A DNA stretch of 64,000 bases from Bryobacterales bacterium (GCA_016721425.1 JADKID010000043.1:186001-250000); one strand, 5' to 3'. Shown: positions 35,239 to 45,625, counted from the stretch's first letter. Notes: generated by a model not told the origin, from the sequence alone. Translations and numbers: made by a program.

Positions 35239-35373
35239 CAGGATTGCACCATTCCTTGGGACTCCACTGATAGTGGTATCGACCGTACTGAAGGAAAACT
35301 TGAGAGGCTTGCGCCGCGCCGCGCACTACGTTGAAGGAACTCAGCTCGAAAGCGGGCCGAAGTCGTTTCAACC

Positions 35374-36045
35374 ATGCTCAAAGCCACAGCCAAGCAATCC
35401 GTAGCCATTTGCGAGACCCAGCCAGTTACAGCCGAGGGACTCCGGGGGCTCCTCTCAGGGAGCGACGATCTTCACTGCCAGTGGTCGGTGCCAAACCTGC
35501 CCGTGGCGGTCCAACTGAACAAGCAAAGACCGGTCCAGGTCATTGTGATCGACAAGGCATTCGGGCCTCCGGCCCTGATGACGTCCATTAGTGAACTGCG
35601 GATGGCCACGCCGGAGACAGGGGTGGTGGTTTGGGGCCACAGCCTGACGGAAGCCGACGCCCTCCGCCTGCTGCAGACAGGCGTCCGCGGTATCTTGCGC
35701 AAGTCCAGCGACATCTTTCAGGTCCTCTCGTGCATGCGCGCGGTGGCTGGCGGGAACACCTGGGTGGAGGACAGCATCTTCCGTGACAGCTTCACGTCCG
35801 GCCGTCCGGGCCGCAACGACCTGACAGACCGGGAGCAACAGGTGCTGGAGTTAGTGGAGCGCGGCCTGAAGAACAAGGAGATCGCCCTGGACCTTGGCAT
35901 TCGTCCTGGGACAGTGAAGATTCACCTGAAGCACATCTTTGAAAAGACCGGGGTCCACGGGCGGTATGGCCTGGCGTTGAACGGATTGCGGCATCGGAAT
36001 ATGCTGGAACTACCGGCCAGCCAGGAGTTGTCGCAGTCAGCGTAG
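35374..36045 (+). CDS. NarL/FixJ-type response regulator
   Basis: A 223-residue protein with a receiver domain followed by a LuxR-type HTH. The receiver is atypical: the acidic pair at the start reads CETQP, with a single Glu, but the phospho-acceptor aspartate is present in VIVIDKAFG and the conserved lysine in GILRKSSD. The HTH is LTDREQQVLELVERGLKNKEIALDLGI followed by GTVKIHLKHIFEKTGV. A promoter region shared with the CpaE-like gene lies between 35239 and 35373. No cognate kinase is adjacent. Confidence 0.85.
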   Translation: MLKATAKQSVAICETQPVTAEGLRGLLSGSDDLHCQWSVPNLPVAVQLNKQRPVQVIVIDKAFGPPALMTSISELRMATPETGVVVWGHSLTEADALRLLQTGVRGILRKSSDIFQVLSCMRAVAGGNTWVEDSIFRDSFTSGRPGRNDLTDREQQVLELVERGLKNKEIALDLGIRPGTVKIHLKHIFEKTGVHGRYGLALNGLRHRNMLELPASQELSQSA

Positions 36046-36086
36046 CGGATTACGTTGCACCGTTGTGCGAGTGCTATCCTGACTTC

Positions 36087-37796
36087 GTGCGCCAAATCGG
36101 GCTTTTTTTCGCCACTTTTTCTCTGTTGGGTCAGGCCGGTGCGGTGCTTGCCGCTGCGCCGGCGCCAGCGAAATCGCCGTCGGACCCGCCGCTGATTGAC
36201 ACGCTGGTCCGCGAGCTGGAGCGAAACTTCCAGGGCCTGCAGAGCAAGGCGGATCCGCCGCCCTACTACATCTCGTACTCGGTGGCGGAAGAAGAGGCCG
36301 GTGGGGTGTCGGCGACCCTGGGCGCCATCGAAAACCGCGCGAACTCGCGCCGTCGAACGCTGGACTGCTCCGTACGCGTTGGATCTCCGGCGCTCGACAA
36401 CTATCATCTGCTGGAGGGCGACCGTCCCCGCGTGTCGTCCTCGACCTTCATCCCGGTGGAGGATCGGCCCGACGCGATTGCCCGGCTGGCGTGGATCACC
36501 ACGGACGGCGCCTGGCGCAACGCCGCCCAGCGCTATCTGCGAGTGAAGGGCTCGGCGCAGGTCCAGGCGCGGCAGGACGCCAAGCTGCCCGACTATTCTC
36601 AAGAGAAGGCTGTCACCGCGATCCAGACGGTTCCGCGGCTGCGCTTCAATGCAGAGGAATGGGCTCCTCGCCTGAAGCGATTGTCGAACGAATTCAACCA
36701 GTTCGCCGGAGTCCTCAATTCCAGCGTGGCCGTGGGGTGGCGTCGCGAGGTTCGCACCTTTGTCAGTACCGAGGGCGCGCGCCTGCAGCATGGCCGGAAT
36801 TTCTACCGCATCACGGTTTCGGCCTCGGCCAAGGCCTACGACGGCAACGACGTTTATGCGACGGAGAGCTTTGAGGCCGAGGATCCGGCGCGACTGCCGA
36901 AAGAAGAGGTGATTGCCGTCGCTGTCCGCAAGGTGGGCGGGGATCTGGTGAAGTTGCTCCGGGCCCAGGCGGCCCAGCCCTATGTGGGGCCTGCAATCCT
37001 TTCGGGGCGGGCGGCGGGGGTGTTTTTCCACGAGATTTTTGGGCACCGCATCGAGGGACACAGGCAGAGAGATGAGACGGAGGGGCAGACTTTTACCACC
37101 TCCGTGAACAAGGCCGTCCTACCGGAGTTTCTTTCGGTGCTGTTCGACCCCACGCGTAAGGCACTGGACAAGATCGATCTAAACGGCTGGTATTCGTTTG
37201 ACGATCAGGGCATACCAGCGAGACCTGTTCCGCTGGTCCAGAACGGCATTCTCAAGACGTTCCTGATGAGCCGCACGCCCATCGACGGGTTCCCCAACTC
37301 GAACGGCCACGGGCGGGCCCAGCCGGGCTACGAGGTGGTGTCGAGGCAGTCGAATCTGATTGTCGATTCCAAGAGGCAAGTGACTGACGCTGAACTGCGC
37401 AAAATGCTGATCGAGGAAGTGAAGAAGCAGAACAAGCCCTATGGTCTGTTCTTTGAGCAGGTTACGGGAGGCTATACGACAACGCGGAGGCAGGGTTTGC
37501 AGGCGTTTACGGTGATACCGCTGGTGGTGTACCGGGTGTTTGCCGACGGCCGGACCGACGAACTGGTGCGCGGCGCCGATATTGTCGGGACGCCACTGGC
37601 CAGCTTCTCCCGAATTCTGGCCACCTCGGACAGGCTGGAAGTTTTCAATGGCTTCTGCGGCGCAGAATCGGGCAGTGTGCCGGTTTCAGCAATCTCACCC
37701 GCCCTGCTTGTTTCGGAGATCGAGATTCAGCGGAAGCCGGAGAGTAAAGACCTGGGTCCAATTCTGCCGCGGCCCCGCATGGAGGAGCGGCAGTAA
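36087..37796 (+). CDS. Exported TldD-like metalloprotease subunit
   Basis: About 569 residues from GTG 36087, giving a signal peptide MRQIGLFFATFSLLGQ; an upstream in-frame start at 36063 would hide it. TldD/PmbA domain features are the GPAILSGRAAGVFFHEIFGH segment with the metal motif HExxxH (His315, Glu316, His320), RTPIDGFPNSNGHGR, and LVRGADIVGTPL near the end. TldD with TldE forms a heterodimeric protease that trims unfolded or peptide substrates, including microcin and PQQ-like precursors, in the cytoplasm. Here a signal peptide suggests export. It overlaps the second subunit gene by one base (TAATG). Confidence 0.85.
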   Translation: MRQIGLFFATFSLLGQAGAVLAAAPAPAKSPSDPPLIDTLVRELERNFQGLQSKADPPPYYISYSVAEEEAGGVSATLGAIENRANSRRRTLDCSVRVGSPALDNYHLLEGDRPRVSSSTFIPVEDRPDAIARLAWITTDGAWRNAAQRYLRVKGSAQVQARQDAKLPDYSQEKAVTAIQTVPRLRFNAEEWAPRLKRLSNEFNQFAGVLNSSVAVGWRREVRTFVSTEGARLQHGRNFYRITVSASAKAYDGNDVYATESFEAEDPARLPKEEVIAVAVRKVGGDLVKLLRAQAAQPYVGPAILSGRAAGVFFHEIFGHRIEGHRQRDETEGQTFTTSVNKAVLPEFLSVLFDPTRKALDKIDLNGWYSFDDQGIPARPVPLVQNGILKTFLMSRTPIDGFPNSNGHGRAQPGYEVVSRQSNLIVDSKRQVTDAELRKMLIEEVKKQNKPYGLFFEQVTGGYTTTRRQGLQAFTVIPLVVYRVFADGRTDELVRGADIVGTPLASFSRILATSDRLEVFNGFCGAESGSVPVSAISPALLVSEIEIQRKPESKDLGPILPRPRMEERQ

Positions 37797-39604
37797 TGAC
37801 GAGAAAACAGTTCCTTCTGATCGGGATGGCGGGCGGCGTCGCGCTGGGCCAGCAGAAATCGACGCAGCCGCTGGACGCCGGGTCTGCGGCTGCAACCGCC
37901 CGCCTCCAGGCGGTGATTGACAGCGATCCGCTGCTGCGGGCGATGTACGAGGAGCTGAACAGGGCCAAGGTCCTGCGCACTTTGGGTCAGGAGCCCTACT
38001 ACATCGAACTGACGGTGGACGACGCCGAGACGTTCGGTGTATCGGCCACGCTGGGCTCGGCCTTCGCCCCGAATCGCGCCCGTCTCCGGCCGGTGCGTGC
38101 GCTGATCCGCGTGGGCACTCCGCAATTTGACAACACGAATTCGATCTTTTCCGATTACTACTCAGGCAGCCGTTTTGATTCGGGAGTTCTGCCCCAGGAT
38201 AACGACCTGGCGGCGCTGCGGCACGCCCTGTGGCTCTCCCTGGATCGCGCCTACAAGACCGCCTCCGAGGCCATTGGACGCAAGCAGGCGGCAGTGCGAG
38301 GAGTTACCTCCAACGAGAACCTCGCCGATTTCTGGCCGAGTCCGGGGAAGGTGCAATTGGATGACGTGCGCGCCACTCGTATTGACGACGAGGGCTGGAA
38401 GGCACGTGTCAAGGCGCTCTCCGGGCTGTTCCTCGCCTATCCGGAAATCACGTCGTCCAACGTGGAGTACCAGTTTTCCGGCGGGATCTCTTATGTGTTG
38501 ACCTCCGATGGCTCCGCCGTGCGTGTGGCCGAGCAGATTGCCATGATGACCGTCCGCGCATCTCGCCAGACTCCGGATGGCACCGTGGTTTATGACGGGC
38601 TGTGCCAAGCCTCGCTGGACCCGGCGCAGTTTCCGGACGACGCGGCTCTCCGCCTATCCGTTGAGGGTGTCGCCAGGAACGTGTCCGCGCTGGCGGGCGC
38701 TCCCGTCGGCGAGTCCTACACCGGGCCTGTGCTGTTTGCCGGCGCCGCGAGCGCGCAGGTTTTTGGAGAAGTATTTGGTTCGCACCTCGGCGTCGTGCGC
38801 CGTCTGGTGAGTGAACCGGGCCGCAACATGCCGATGCCGGCCAGCGAGTTCGACGGGCGGATCGGCTCCAGAGTTTTGCCGGACTGGATGGAACTGGTGG
38901 ACGATCCCACGCTAACGGAGTACAAAAAACGCCCGTTGGCCGGACACTACCATGCCGATCTGGAAGGCGTGTTCCCCGCGCCGCTGACGCTGGTGGAGAA
39001 GGGTGTGCTGAAGGCGCTGCTTACCACGCGGCAGCCTGTGAAGGGGATGACCGCCTCTAACGGCCACGCGCGGCTCTACTCCGGTTTTGGAGTGAAGTCG
39101 GCGCGGATCTCCAACCTCTTCGTCCGTGCGGCCAAGGTCGAGTCTGACGCCCAACTCAAGACCAGACTGCTCGACATGATTAAGCAGCAGGGCAAGCCCT
39201 ACGGCATGATTGTTCGGAAGATGGACTTCCCCTCCGCTGGAGCGGTGGAGGAGTTGCGCCGGATCATTGCGCGTGGCGGCCGCTCTGGCGGCGGGCGCCC
39301 GGTCTCCACGCCTGTGCTCGCCTATAAGGTCTTCCCGGATGGCCGTGAGGAGCTGGTGCGCGGCATGAACTTCCGCTCGCTCTCCACTCGCGCGTTCCGC
39401 GACATCGTGGCCGCGGGCGATCAGGAGCATCAGTTTGACTTCATCGAAAACGGTGCGCCGCTGGCACTGATGGGCGCGGGGAACTTCATCGTCGGATGCT
39501 CGGTGGTGGCGCCTTCGGTCCTCTTCGAGGAGCTGGAACTGGAGCCGGGTAATGAGGATCGTCCCAAGCCGCCAGTCGTGCCGCCACCCCCGTTTGGCGA
39601 ATAG
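37796..39604 (+). CDS. TldE/PmbA-like partner subunit, HExxxH lost
   Basis: A 602-residue paralogue of the preceding gene, sharing the N-terminal LRTLGQEPYYIELTVDD, the SATLGSAFAPNR strand, KGMTASNGHARLYSG and LVRGMNFRSLSTR. At the position of the metal motif it reads AQVFGEVFGSHLG, so the HExxxH is absent, exactly as TldE/PmbA lacks the zinc site that TldD has. The N-terminus (KQFLLIGMAGGVALGQQ) looks like a signal peptide. Translational coupling through TAATG supports a 1:1 complex. The mannonate dehydratase start lies 17 bases after its stop. Confidence 0.85.
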   Translation: MTRKQFLLIGMAGGVALGQQKSTQPLDAGSAAATARLQAVIDSDPLLRAMYEELNRAKVLRTLGQEPYYIELTVDDAETFGVSATLGSAFAPNRARLRPVRALIRVGTPQFDNTNSIFSDYYSGSRFDSGVLPQDNDLAALRHALWLSLDRAYKTASEAIGRKQAAVRGVTSNENLADFWPSPGKVQLDDVRATRIDDEGWKARVKALSGLFLAYPEITSSNVEYQFSGGISYVLTSDGSAVRVAEQIAMMTVRASRQTPDGTVVYDGLCQASLDPAQFPDDAALRLSVEGVARNVSALAGAPVGESYTGPVLFAGAASAQVFGEVFGSHLGVVRRLVSEPGRNMPMPASEFDGRIGSRVLPDWMELVDDPTLTEYKKRPLAGHYHADLEGVFPAPLTLVEKGVLKALLTTRQPVKGMTASNGHARLYSGFGVKSARISNLFVRAAKVESDAQLKTRLLDMIKQQGKPYGMIVRKMDFPSAGAVEELRRIIARGGRSGGGRPVSTPVLAYKVFPDGREELVRGMNFRSLSTRAFRDIVAAGDQEHQFDFIENGAPLALMGAGNFIVGCSVVAPSVLFEELELEPGNEDRPKPPVVPPPPFGE

Positions 39605-39620
39605 TCTGGAGGCATCGCGT

Positions 39621-40697
39621 ATGAAACTTGGTCTCGGCCTCTACCGCCATATGCTCACGCCGGCCAACTTCCGCTTTGCGAAGCAGGCCGGGGCCACGCA
39701 TATCGTGGCGCACTGGACGGATTACTTTCACGACTCGCCGAACATACCGGAATCGGACGGGACGCGATGCTGGGGCATCAGCGACAATCGCGACCGGCTA
39801 TGGAGCTACGAAGAACTGGCCGCGCTGAAGAAGTCGGTAAACGACGAAGGGCTGGAGCTGGCGGCGATCGAGAATTTCGATCCGTCGCATTGGTACGACA
39901 TTCTCCTCGACGGTCCGCTGAAGCAACAGCAGATTGCCAACATCCAGACGACCATCCGCAACATCGGGCGCGCCGGCATTCCGGTGATGGGCTACAACTT
40001 TTCCATTGCCGGCGTCTGGGGCCACGTCAATGGCCGATGGGCTCGCGGCGGGGCCGAGACCGTGGGGTTCCTGGGGCAGGACGGGCCGGCGGAGCAACCC
40101 ATCCCCAACGGCCAGGTGTGGAACATGATCTATGATCCCAATGCCGCGCCCGGCATCGTGGGGAGCGTCAGTACAGAGCAGCTCTGGCAGCGGCTGGAGG
40201 ACTTCCTGAAAGCGGTAGTGCCGGTGGCGGCAGAGGCCGGCGTCCGTCTGGCGGCGCATCCCGACGATCCGCCGATGCCAAGCATTCGCGGTACGGCGCG
40301 CCTGGTGTATCAGCCGTACCTCTATCAGAAGCTGCTCGATATCGTGCCGAGCCACTATAACGCGCTGGAGTTCTGTCAGGGCACCATCGCCGAGATGAGC
40401 GAGGGCAACGTCTATGAGGCGATCGACAAATACTCGCGCCAAGGCAACATCGCCTATGTCCACCTAAGGAACATCCGCGGCAAAGTGCCGAGCTATACGG
40501 AGGTGTTTCTTGACGAGGGCGACGTGGACATTGTTCGCTCGCTTGGCATCTACCACCGCAACGGCTACGATGGCGTTGTGATTGCCGATCACACGCCGCA
40601 TATGGAATGTGCCGCCTCCTGGCACGCCGGGATGGCGTTTGCGATGGGCTACATCCGGGGCATTCTCCACTCGCTGGAGCGCGGGGCGGCGGCATGA
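39621..40697 (+). CDS. uxuA: D-mannonate dehydratase-like protein
   Basis: A 358-residue TIM-barrel protein of the UxuA family. It dehydrates D-mannonate to 2-keto-3-deoxy-D-gluconate in hexuronate catabolism. Seen are AAIENFDPSHWYD, GYNFSIAGVWG, VRLAAHPDDPPMP with metal-binding histidine, ALEFCQGTIAEM, IAYVHLRNIRG, and a final VVIADHTPHMECAASWHAGMA. The start ATG 39621 follows the TldE-like gene by 17 bases. Hexuronate import by an ExuT-like carrier at 27302 would fit with this step. Some UxuA-like proteins have other activities, so the symbol is tentative. Confidence 0.82.
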   Translation: MKLGLGLYRHMLTPANFRFAKQAGATHIVAHWTDYFHDSPNIPESDGTRCWGISDNRDRLWSYEELAALKKSVNDEGLELAAIENFDPSHWYDILLDGPLKQQQIANIQTTIRNIGRAGIPVMGYNFSIAGVWGHVNGRWARGGAETVGFLGQDGPAEQPIPNGQVWNMIYDPNAAPGIVGSVSTEQLWQRLEDFLKAVVPVAAEAGVRLAAHPDDPPMPSIRGTARLVYQPYLYQKLLDIVPSHYNALEFCQGTIAEMSEGNVYEAIDKYSRQGNIAYVHLRNIRGKVPSYTEVFLDEGDVDIVRSLGIYHRNGYDGVVIADHTPHMECAASWHAGMAFAMGYIRGILHSLERGAAA

Positions 40698-41167
40698 ACG
40701 GCATTGTTGAGCAGCTCAGCATCTCCAAGGGCGGCGTGCCGAAGTACCCCATGTTGCAGGCGTGGGCCGGTCCGCTGGGGCTGGAGGGTGACGTGCAGCG
40801 CCACACCGAGATCCACGGCGGTCCCTTGCAGGCGCTGCTGTTGATCTCGCGCGAAGATCTCGATGCGCTGCGGGAAGATGGCTTCCCGGTTGTGCCCGGC
40901 TCGCTCGGGGAAAATCTGACTGTCAGCGGCATTGACTTCCGCCAACTGCGTCCCGGCATGAGGCTGCGCGCTGGTGACGCCATTGTAGAACTCACCAGGG
41001 TTCGCCGGCCTTGCGCCCAGTTGGAGATTTACAATGGGGGCGAGACCGGGCGGATTCAGAAGGCAATGCTGGCTGTGGCGGCCCGTAGCGGCTTCTATGC
41101 CGCCGTTCTCCAGGCCGGCGCCATCCGGCCAGGCGATTCCATCTCACTCATCGATGCCGCAGTCTGA
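40694..41167 (+). CDS. MOSC-domain protein
   Basis: A 157-residue MOSC (molybdenum cofactor sulfurase C-terminal) domain protein. Typical elements are LEGDVQRHTEIHGGPLQALLLI, PGSLGENLTVSGIDF, and the conserved cysteine in RVRRPCAQLEIY, which is thought to carry the sulfane or bind molybdopterin. It may deliver sulfur to or bind Moco, or act like YiiM in reduction of hydroxylated bases. It overlaps the mannonate dehydratase stop by four bases (ATGA) and the glnE start by 14 bases. Confidence 0.85.
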   Translation: MNGIVEQLSISKGGVPKYPMLQAWAGPLGLEGDVQRHTEIHGGPLQALLLISREDLDALREDGFPVVPGSLGENLTVSGIDFRQLRPGMRLRAGDAIVELTRVRRPCAQLEIYNGGETGRIQKAMLAVAARSGFYAAVLQAGAIRPGDSISLIDAAV

Positions 41168-44040
41168 TCACGCCCGGGAAGCCAGCGCGCTGGCGGCGGT
41201 GGAACATCACATTCCGCCGGATTTGCGCCAGGGCCTGGAGATCCTGCTCAGCCAGAGCGCCGATCCACAGGCGGCGCTGATGCGGTTGGATCGTTTCTGT
41301 GCCTCCTGGCCCGGCGAGTTCCAACAGATCGCCTACACGCCCTTTGGACTGCAGGCCCTGGTGGCGGTGTTCTCGGCCAGCAACTTTCTCTCCGAGGAGT
41401 TGCAGCAGCATCCTCTGTGGCTGCTGGGCATTCTGCAATCCGGCTGGCTGCACCGCACGCGCTCGGGTGAGGAGATCGAGGCCGAACTGGAGGACTGGAT
41501 CGGACCACGCTACAGTGCCTCCCTCTCCGCTCAAGCTGGCCGAATTCCGGCGCAAGCAGGTGCTGCGGATTCTGCTCCGCGATGCGCTGCGTTTCAGCAA
41601 TCTGCCGGAGACCACGGAGGAGCTCAGTAACCTCGCCGATTCGCTGATCCACACCACCTACAGTCGGCTGCGCGCGGAACTGGCGATGAAGTACGGCTTG
41701 CCCAGATTGGCTGATGGCAGCGAGTGCGGCTACTCCATCCTGGCGCTGGGCAAGCTGGGCGGACGCGAGTTGAACTACAGCTCCGATATTGACCTGATGT
41801 TCGTGTATGAGGGAGCGGGAGAAACCGGCGGCCCGCAGCGGATCAGCAATCAGGAGTTTTTCCAGAAAATCTCCAACCAGTTGACTGACCTGCTGGGGAC
41901 GTACACGGCGGAGGGGCTGATCTACCGCGTGGATCTCCGCCTCAGGCCGGACGGGAGGCACGGCGAGGTGTGCCTGTCGCTGGAGGCCATGCAGCGCTAC
42001 TACGAGACGCGCGCGCGCGATTGGGAGCTGCAGATGCTGATCAAGGCGCGCGTGGCCGGCGGGGAGCCGGCCGCGGGCCGGGCGCTGCTCGATGGTGTAC
42101 AGGCGCAGATCTATTCGACCTCGACGGACTTTTCCGTCATCGAGTCCATGTCGTTGACCCGCGAGCGGATCAACGAGAAGATGAACGCGCGCCGCAAGCC
42201 GGCGGGCGTGGACGTGAAGTTGGCCCGCGGCGGTATCCGGGACATTGAGTTTCTGGTGCAGTGTCTGCAACGCATGCACGGCGGGCGGGAGACGTGGGTG
42301 CGGAACTCCTCCACTCTGCTGGCCCTGAACCGCCTGCGCGATAAGGACCTGCTTTCCGATTCGGAGTACTCGCGGCTGGCTGCGGCCTATCAGTTTCTGC
42401 GGCACCTGGAACACCGTCTGCAGTGTGCGGACGACCGCCAGACCCACACGCTGCCGGAGAAACTGGAGGACCTGGCCCTGGTGGCGCGCCGCATGCCGCC
42501 CGGATCGCTGGGCGGCCAGGCCACGCCGGAGGCGCTGCTGAGTACGCTGAACGTTCACCTGGAGCATGTGCAGGAGATCTACGTCCGCGTCATCCACGCC
42601 CAGTTGCCAATCTACTATACGCATACGCCGCTGCCGGAGCCCATCTCCGCCCTTCTTGCCGAATCCGAGCCCGCCCCGGATGCGCCGGTCAGCAACCTGA
42701 TCCGCTATCTGGATCAGAGGGCGCCCGGCCTGGCACAGGCGGTAGCGCGCGTGCGGTTGGGCCGCTCTCAAAACGCCTTTGAGCACTTTCTGGAGCGTGT
42801 CATCAAGCGCGACGATTGGATGACCGCGTTGGACGAGGACGCGATGCTGAGCGGCTACCTGCTCGACATCTTTGCCCACAGCCCGTACTTCGCGGAGCAG
42901 CTGATGAGGCAGCCCGAATACTTCGAGGAGATCCGGGCCATGCGGACGCGCGGCGCCTCCAGTTCGGCCTATGCCGAAGTGCTGCCGCTGTTGGAGGATG
43001 TGGTGGAGATGCGGCGCTATTTCCTGCGCCAGATGTTCCGCCTCCAGGCCGAGAGCATCTGCCTGCAGCGGCCCATCTTCCAGACTCTGGAGCGCACCTC
43101 CGAGCTCGCCGATGCCGCCATTGCCGCCTGCTACCGGTTGGCCGTCCAGCAGACGCTCGCCGCATATCCGCCGCAGACTCCCGGCTACCAGCCGGCTCAG
43201 CAGATGATGGTGATCGCCCTCGGTCGTCTGGGCATGCAGGAGTTTGACCTGGGCTCGGATGCGGATCTGGTATTCGTCATTCCGGACTCGGAGCTGGAGG
43301 AGCTCCATTTCTGGACTCGCGTGGCCGAGAAACTAGTGGCCATCCTGGGCTCCTACACCGGCGATGGCCGGATGTTTTCCGTCGATACGCGCCTGGTCCC
43401 CAACGGCAAGGGCGGCGCGCTAGTGCAAAGTGAGAGCACTTACTCCGACTATTTCGCCCGCACTGCCGATGCGTGGGAGGGCGTGGCCTACATGAAGACG
43501 CGCGCCGTGGCGGGCAATCTGGAGCGCGCCACGGAGTTCCTGGCGGCTCTACAGAATATCGACTGGCGCCGGTATGGCCAGAGCGGTCGCTCGCGCCTGC
43601 AACTACGGCATATGCGCATGCGGATCGAGAAAGAGCTGGGGGAAGGGAACCCCCTGAAGACCGCGGCCGGCGGCTACTACGATATCGACTTCGCTCTGAT
43701 GTACCTGCGTCTGCGCGGGGCCGGGATGTTCTTCAAGGTGCTCAATACTCCCGCGCGAATTCAGGTGCTGGAGCAGATGGGCCACCTGGAAGCGAACGAC
43801 GCCCACTTCCTGCGCGATGCGGCGACGTTTTACCGCGCCGTCGATCATGGCCTGCGTCTGATCTCCGGCCACACCGAAGGCAGCCTGCCCAACTCCGAGT
43901 GGCAACTGGAGATGCTCACCAGCCTGGTGAAGCGCTGGGTGCCGCAGCATTTGTGTGATCAGCCGCTCCCTCTGGAGTTGTTGCAGATCCAGGGGCGGAC
44001 CCGCGAGTTCTTTGACCGGCTCTTCGGCGACGGCCGCTGA
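41154..44040 (+). pseudogene. glnE: Glutamine synthetase adenylyltransferase/deadenylase, frameshifted
   Basis: GlnE adds and removes AMP on glutamine synthetase. The intact length would be about 962 residues, normal for the family. The N-terminal part from ATG 41154 (LRQGLEILLSQSADPQ, FLSEELQQHPLWLLGIL) runs in one frame to about 41510. From SPLKLAEFRRKQVLRIL on, the protein continues in another frame to 44040. One extra base in 41500-41530 explains the break. Both nucleotidyltransferase motifs are intact: LGGRELNYSSDIDLMFVY (deadenylase) and QEFDLGSDADLVFV (adenylylase). A sequencing indel is likely because glnE is usually important. It lies near amtB, consistent with nitrogen control. Confidence 0.88.
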
Positions 44041-44046
44041 ACCGCG

Positions 44047-44443
44047 CTACGGCTTTCCGAACAGCACCTGCCTGTAGAGCGCCTCCCGGATCGAGTCCCG
44101 CAGATCCCAGGCCCTCATCCGGCGCGCGCCGCATTGCGAGGTGACAGCATCCGCCAAAGCCTGCATCGCCTCCGCCAGGCGCTGGTCTTCCTCGTTGCGG
44201 TAGTTTCTGCCAAAGAACGAACTGGGTTTCGGTTCCTCGATGTATGCCATGTCATCGCCGTTCCGGAAGCTCAGGCACAGCCCGGACCAGCCCATCGTGT
44301 GGGTGTGGAACATCTCCAGGTCCACGCCGTGCGCCGTGCTTCGGTACGCCCCCGGAATCGTTAGAGATCCAGCGAAGCGTTCCTTCCTGCTCCAGTGTGG
44401 CGCTCAGTAGGTACTGTGCGACGTATAGATCAGTCACTGCCAT
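44047..44443 (-). pseudogene. Small protein of unknown function, frameshifted at a C5/G5 run
   Basis: Two overlapping frames join into one protein of about 131 residues. The N-terminal half (MAVTDLYVAQYLLSATLEQ, GTLRWISNDSGG) starts at 44443. The C-terminal half (LEMFHTHTMGWSGLCLSF, EPKPSSFFGRNYR, RDSIREALYRQVL) ends at 44047. They join exactly at a run of five C at 44349-44353 (G on the coding strand); four would keep the frame. The homopolymer context suggests a length error. No domain is recognised. It is nine bases downstream of the antiporter gene and appears to be the last gene of the amtB cluster. Confidence 0.6.
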
Positions 44444-44451
44444 AGCGAGCC

Positions 44452-45621
44452 TCAGTCTCCCACGGGCTGTGTTTGCCGGTAGGCGAGATTCAACAGCGGC
44501 GGAGCCAATACCGTGGTGGCTAACGCTGTGAAAACGACTACCCCGTAAACATTCTGTGAGATGGCGCCCATCGCCAACCCAATTTGCGCCACCACCATCC
44601 CAACCTCGCCGCGCGGCACCATGCCGAAGCCGATCTTCATCGCTTCGCGCCAGCCTTCCTGGAGCGCGCCCAGGCCGCAGCCCACCAGCTTGGAGGCCAC
44701 CGCCGCCAGCAGAATCACCGCCGTCAGCACCAACGTGGAACGGTCTTTGAAGACCGAGATGTCCAGCTTCAGACCGATGCCCACCAGGAAAAACGGCACC
44801 AGCAGTTCCGTAGTCCCATGCACCAGAGTGTGAACCCGGCGGCCCACCACCTCACCCAGGCTCATGCCGGCCAAAAACGCCCCGACGATGGCGGCAATTC
44901 CGGAGTACATTGCCATGACGGAGAGGCTGAACAGCAGTACAATGGCGAGATGGAACTGGCCCTCGCTCGCCTGCAGCTTCGATTCCATAGCCGGCAGCGC
45001 ATGCCGCAGAGCCCGCGAGCCCCACTTCGCCAGCACCACCATAAAGGTAATGGGTAACACTGCTGTCAGCGCCACGTCCACCATCTGGAAATTGCCTTTT
45101 GCCACGGAGCTCACCACGGCCAGTACGATCAATCCCAGCACATCGTCAATCACTGCGGCAGCCAGGATGATCTGGCTTGCCTTTTCGTGGAGCTTGCCCT
45201 TGGCGCTCAGCACCTGCGCGGTAATGCCGACGCTGGTGGCCACCAGGGCGGCTCCCACGAAGATCGATTCCACCTGGCCGTAGCCCCAGGCGCGCATGAT
45301 GCCCCAGCCCATCGCCATCGGTACGATCACTCCAACGGTTGCCACCAGAAACGCCGTGCCGCCCACCTTCAGCAACTCAGAGGACTTCACTTCCAGTCCC
45401 ACCCGGAATAGCAGGAACAGCACTCCCAGTTCCGAGAGATCGGTGAGAATCGGTGTGGGGCGAACCCAGCCCAGGATGCTCGGCCCGATCAACATGCCAG
45501 CCAGAATCTCGCCCACCAGGCCAGGCAGGCCCAGCCGCTCAAAAACCTCGGAGAACAGCTTCGCCGACGCGAAGACAATCAGCATCAGAACGGGCAGCGA
45601 GAGCTCCGCGCCGTGCGGCAT
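44452..45621 (-). CDS. Cation:proton antiporter (CPA2/KefB-NapA type)
   Basis: A 389-residue integral membrane protein with eleven to thirteen hydrophobic segments. CPA2 features are LPGLVGEILAGMLIGPSILG, LSELGVLFLLFRVGLEV, ILAAAVIDDVLGLIVL with the paired aspartates of electrogenic antiporters (IDD), and VPRGEVGMVVAQIGL. There is no TrkA-N domain, so it is shorter than KefB/KefC and closer to NapA-type Na+/H+ antiporters. It starts four bases after the stop of a 47-residue membrane protein gene, so it is co-transcribed with it. It would use the proton gradient to export Na+ or K+. Confidence 0.88.
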   Translation of the reverse strand: MPHGAELSLPVLMLIVFASAKLFSEVFERLGLPGLVGEILAGMLIGPSILGWVRPTPILTDLSELGVLFLLFRVGLEVKSSELLKVGGTAFLVATVGVIVPMAMGWGIMRAWGYGQVESIFVGAALVATSVGITAQVLSAKGKLHEKASQIILAAAVIDDVLGLIVLAVVSSVAKGNFQMVDVALTAVLPITFMVVLAKWGSRALRHALPAMESKLQASEGQFHLAIVLLFSLSVMAMYSGIAAIVGAFLAGMSLGEVVGRRVHTLVHGTTELLVPFFLVGIGLKLDISVFKDRSTLVLTAVILLAAVASKLVGCGLGALQEGWREAMKIGFGMVPRGEVGMVVAQIGLAMGAISQNVYGVVVFTALATTVLAPPLLNLAYRQTQPVGD

Positions 45622-45625
45622 GACG

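Noticed and set aside
41248..43308. 686-codon minus-strand frame opposite glnE
   Set aside because: Antisense shadow of glnE with histidine/glutamine/arginine-rich composition and no motifs.
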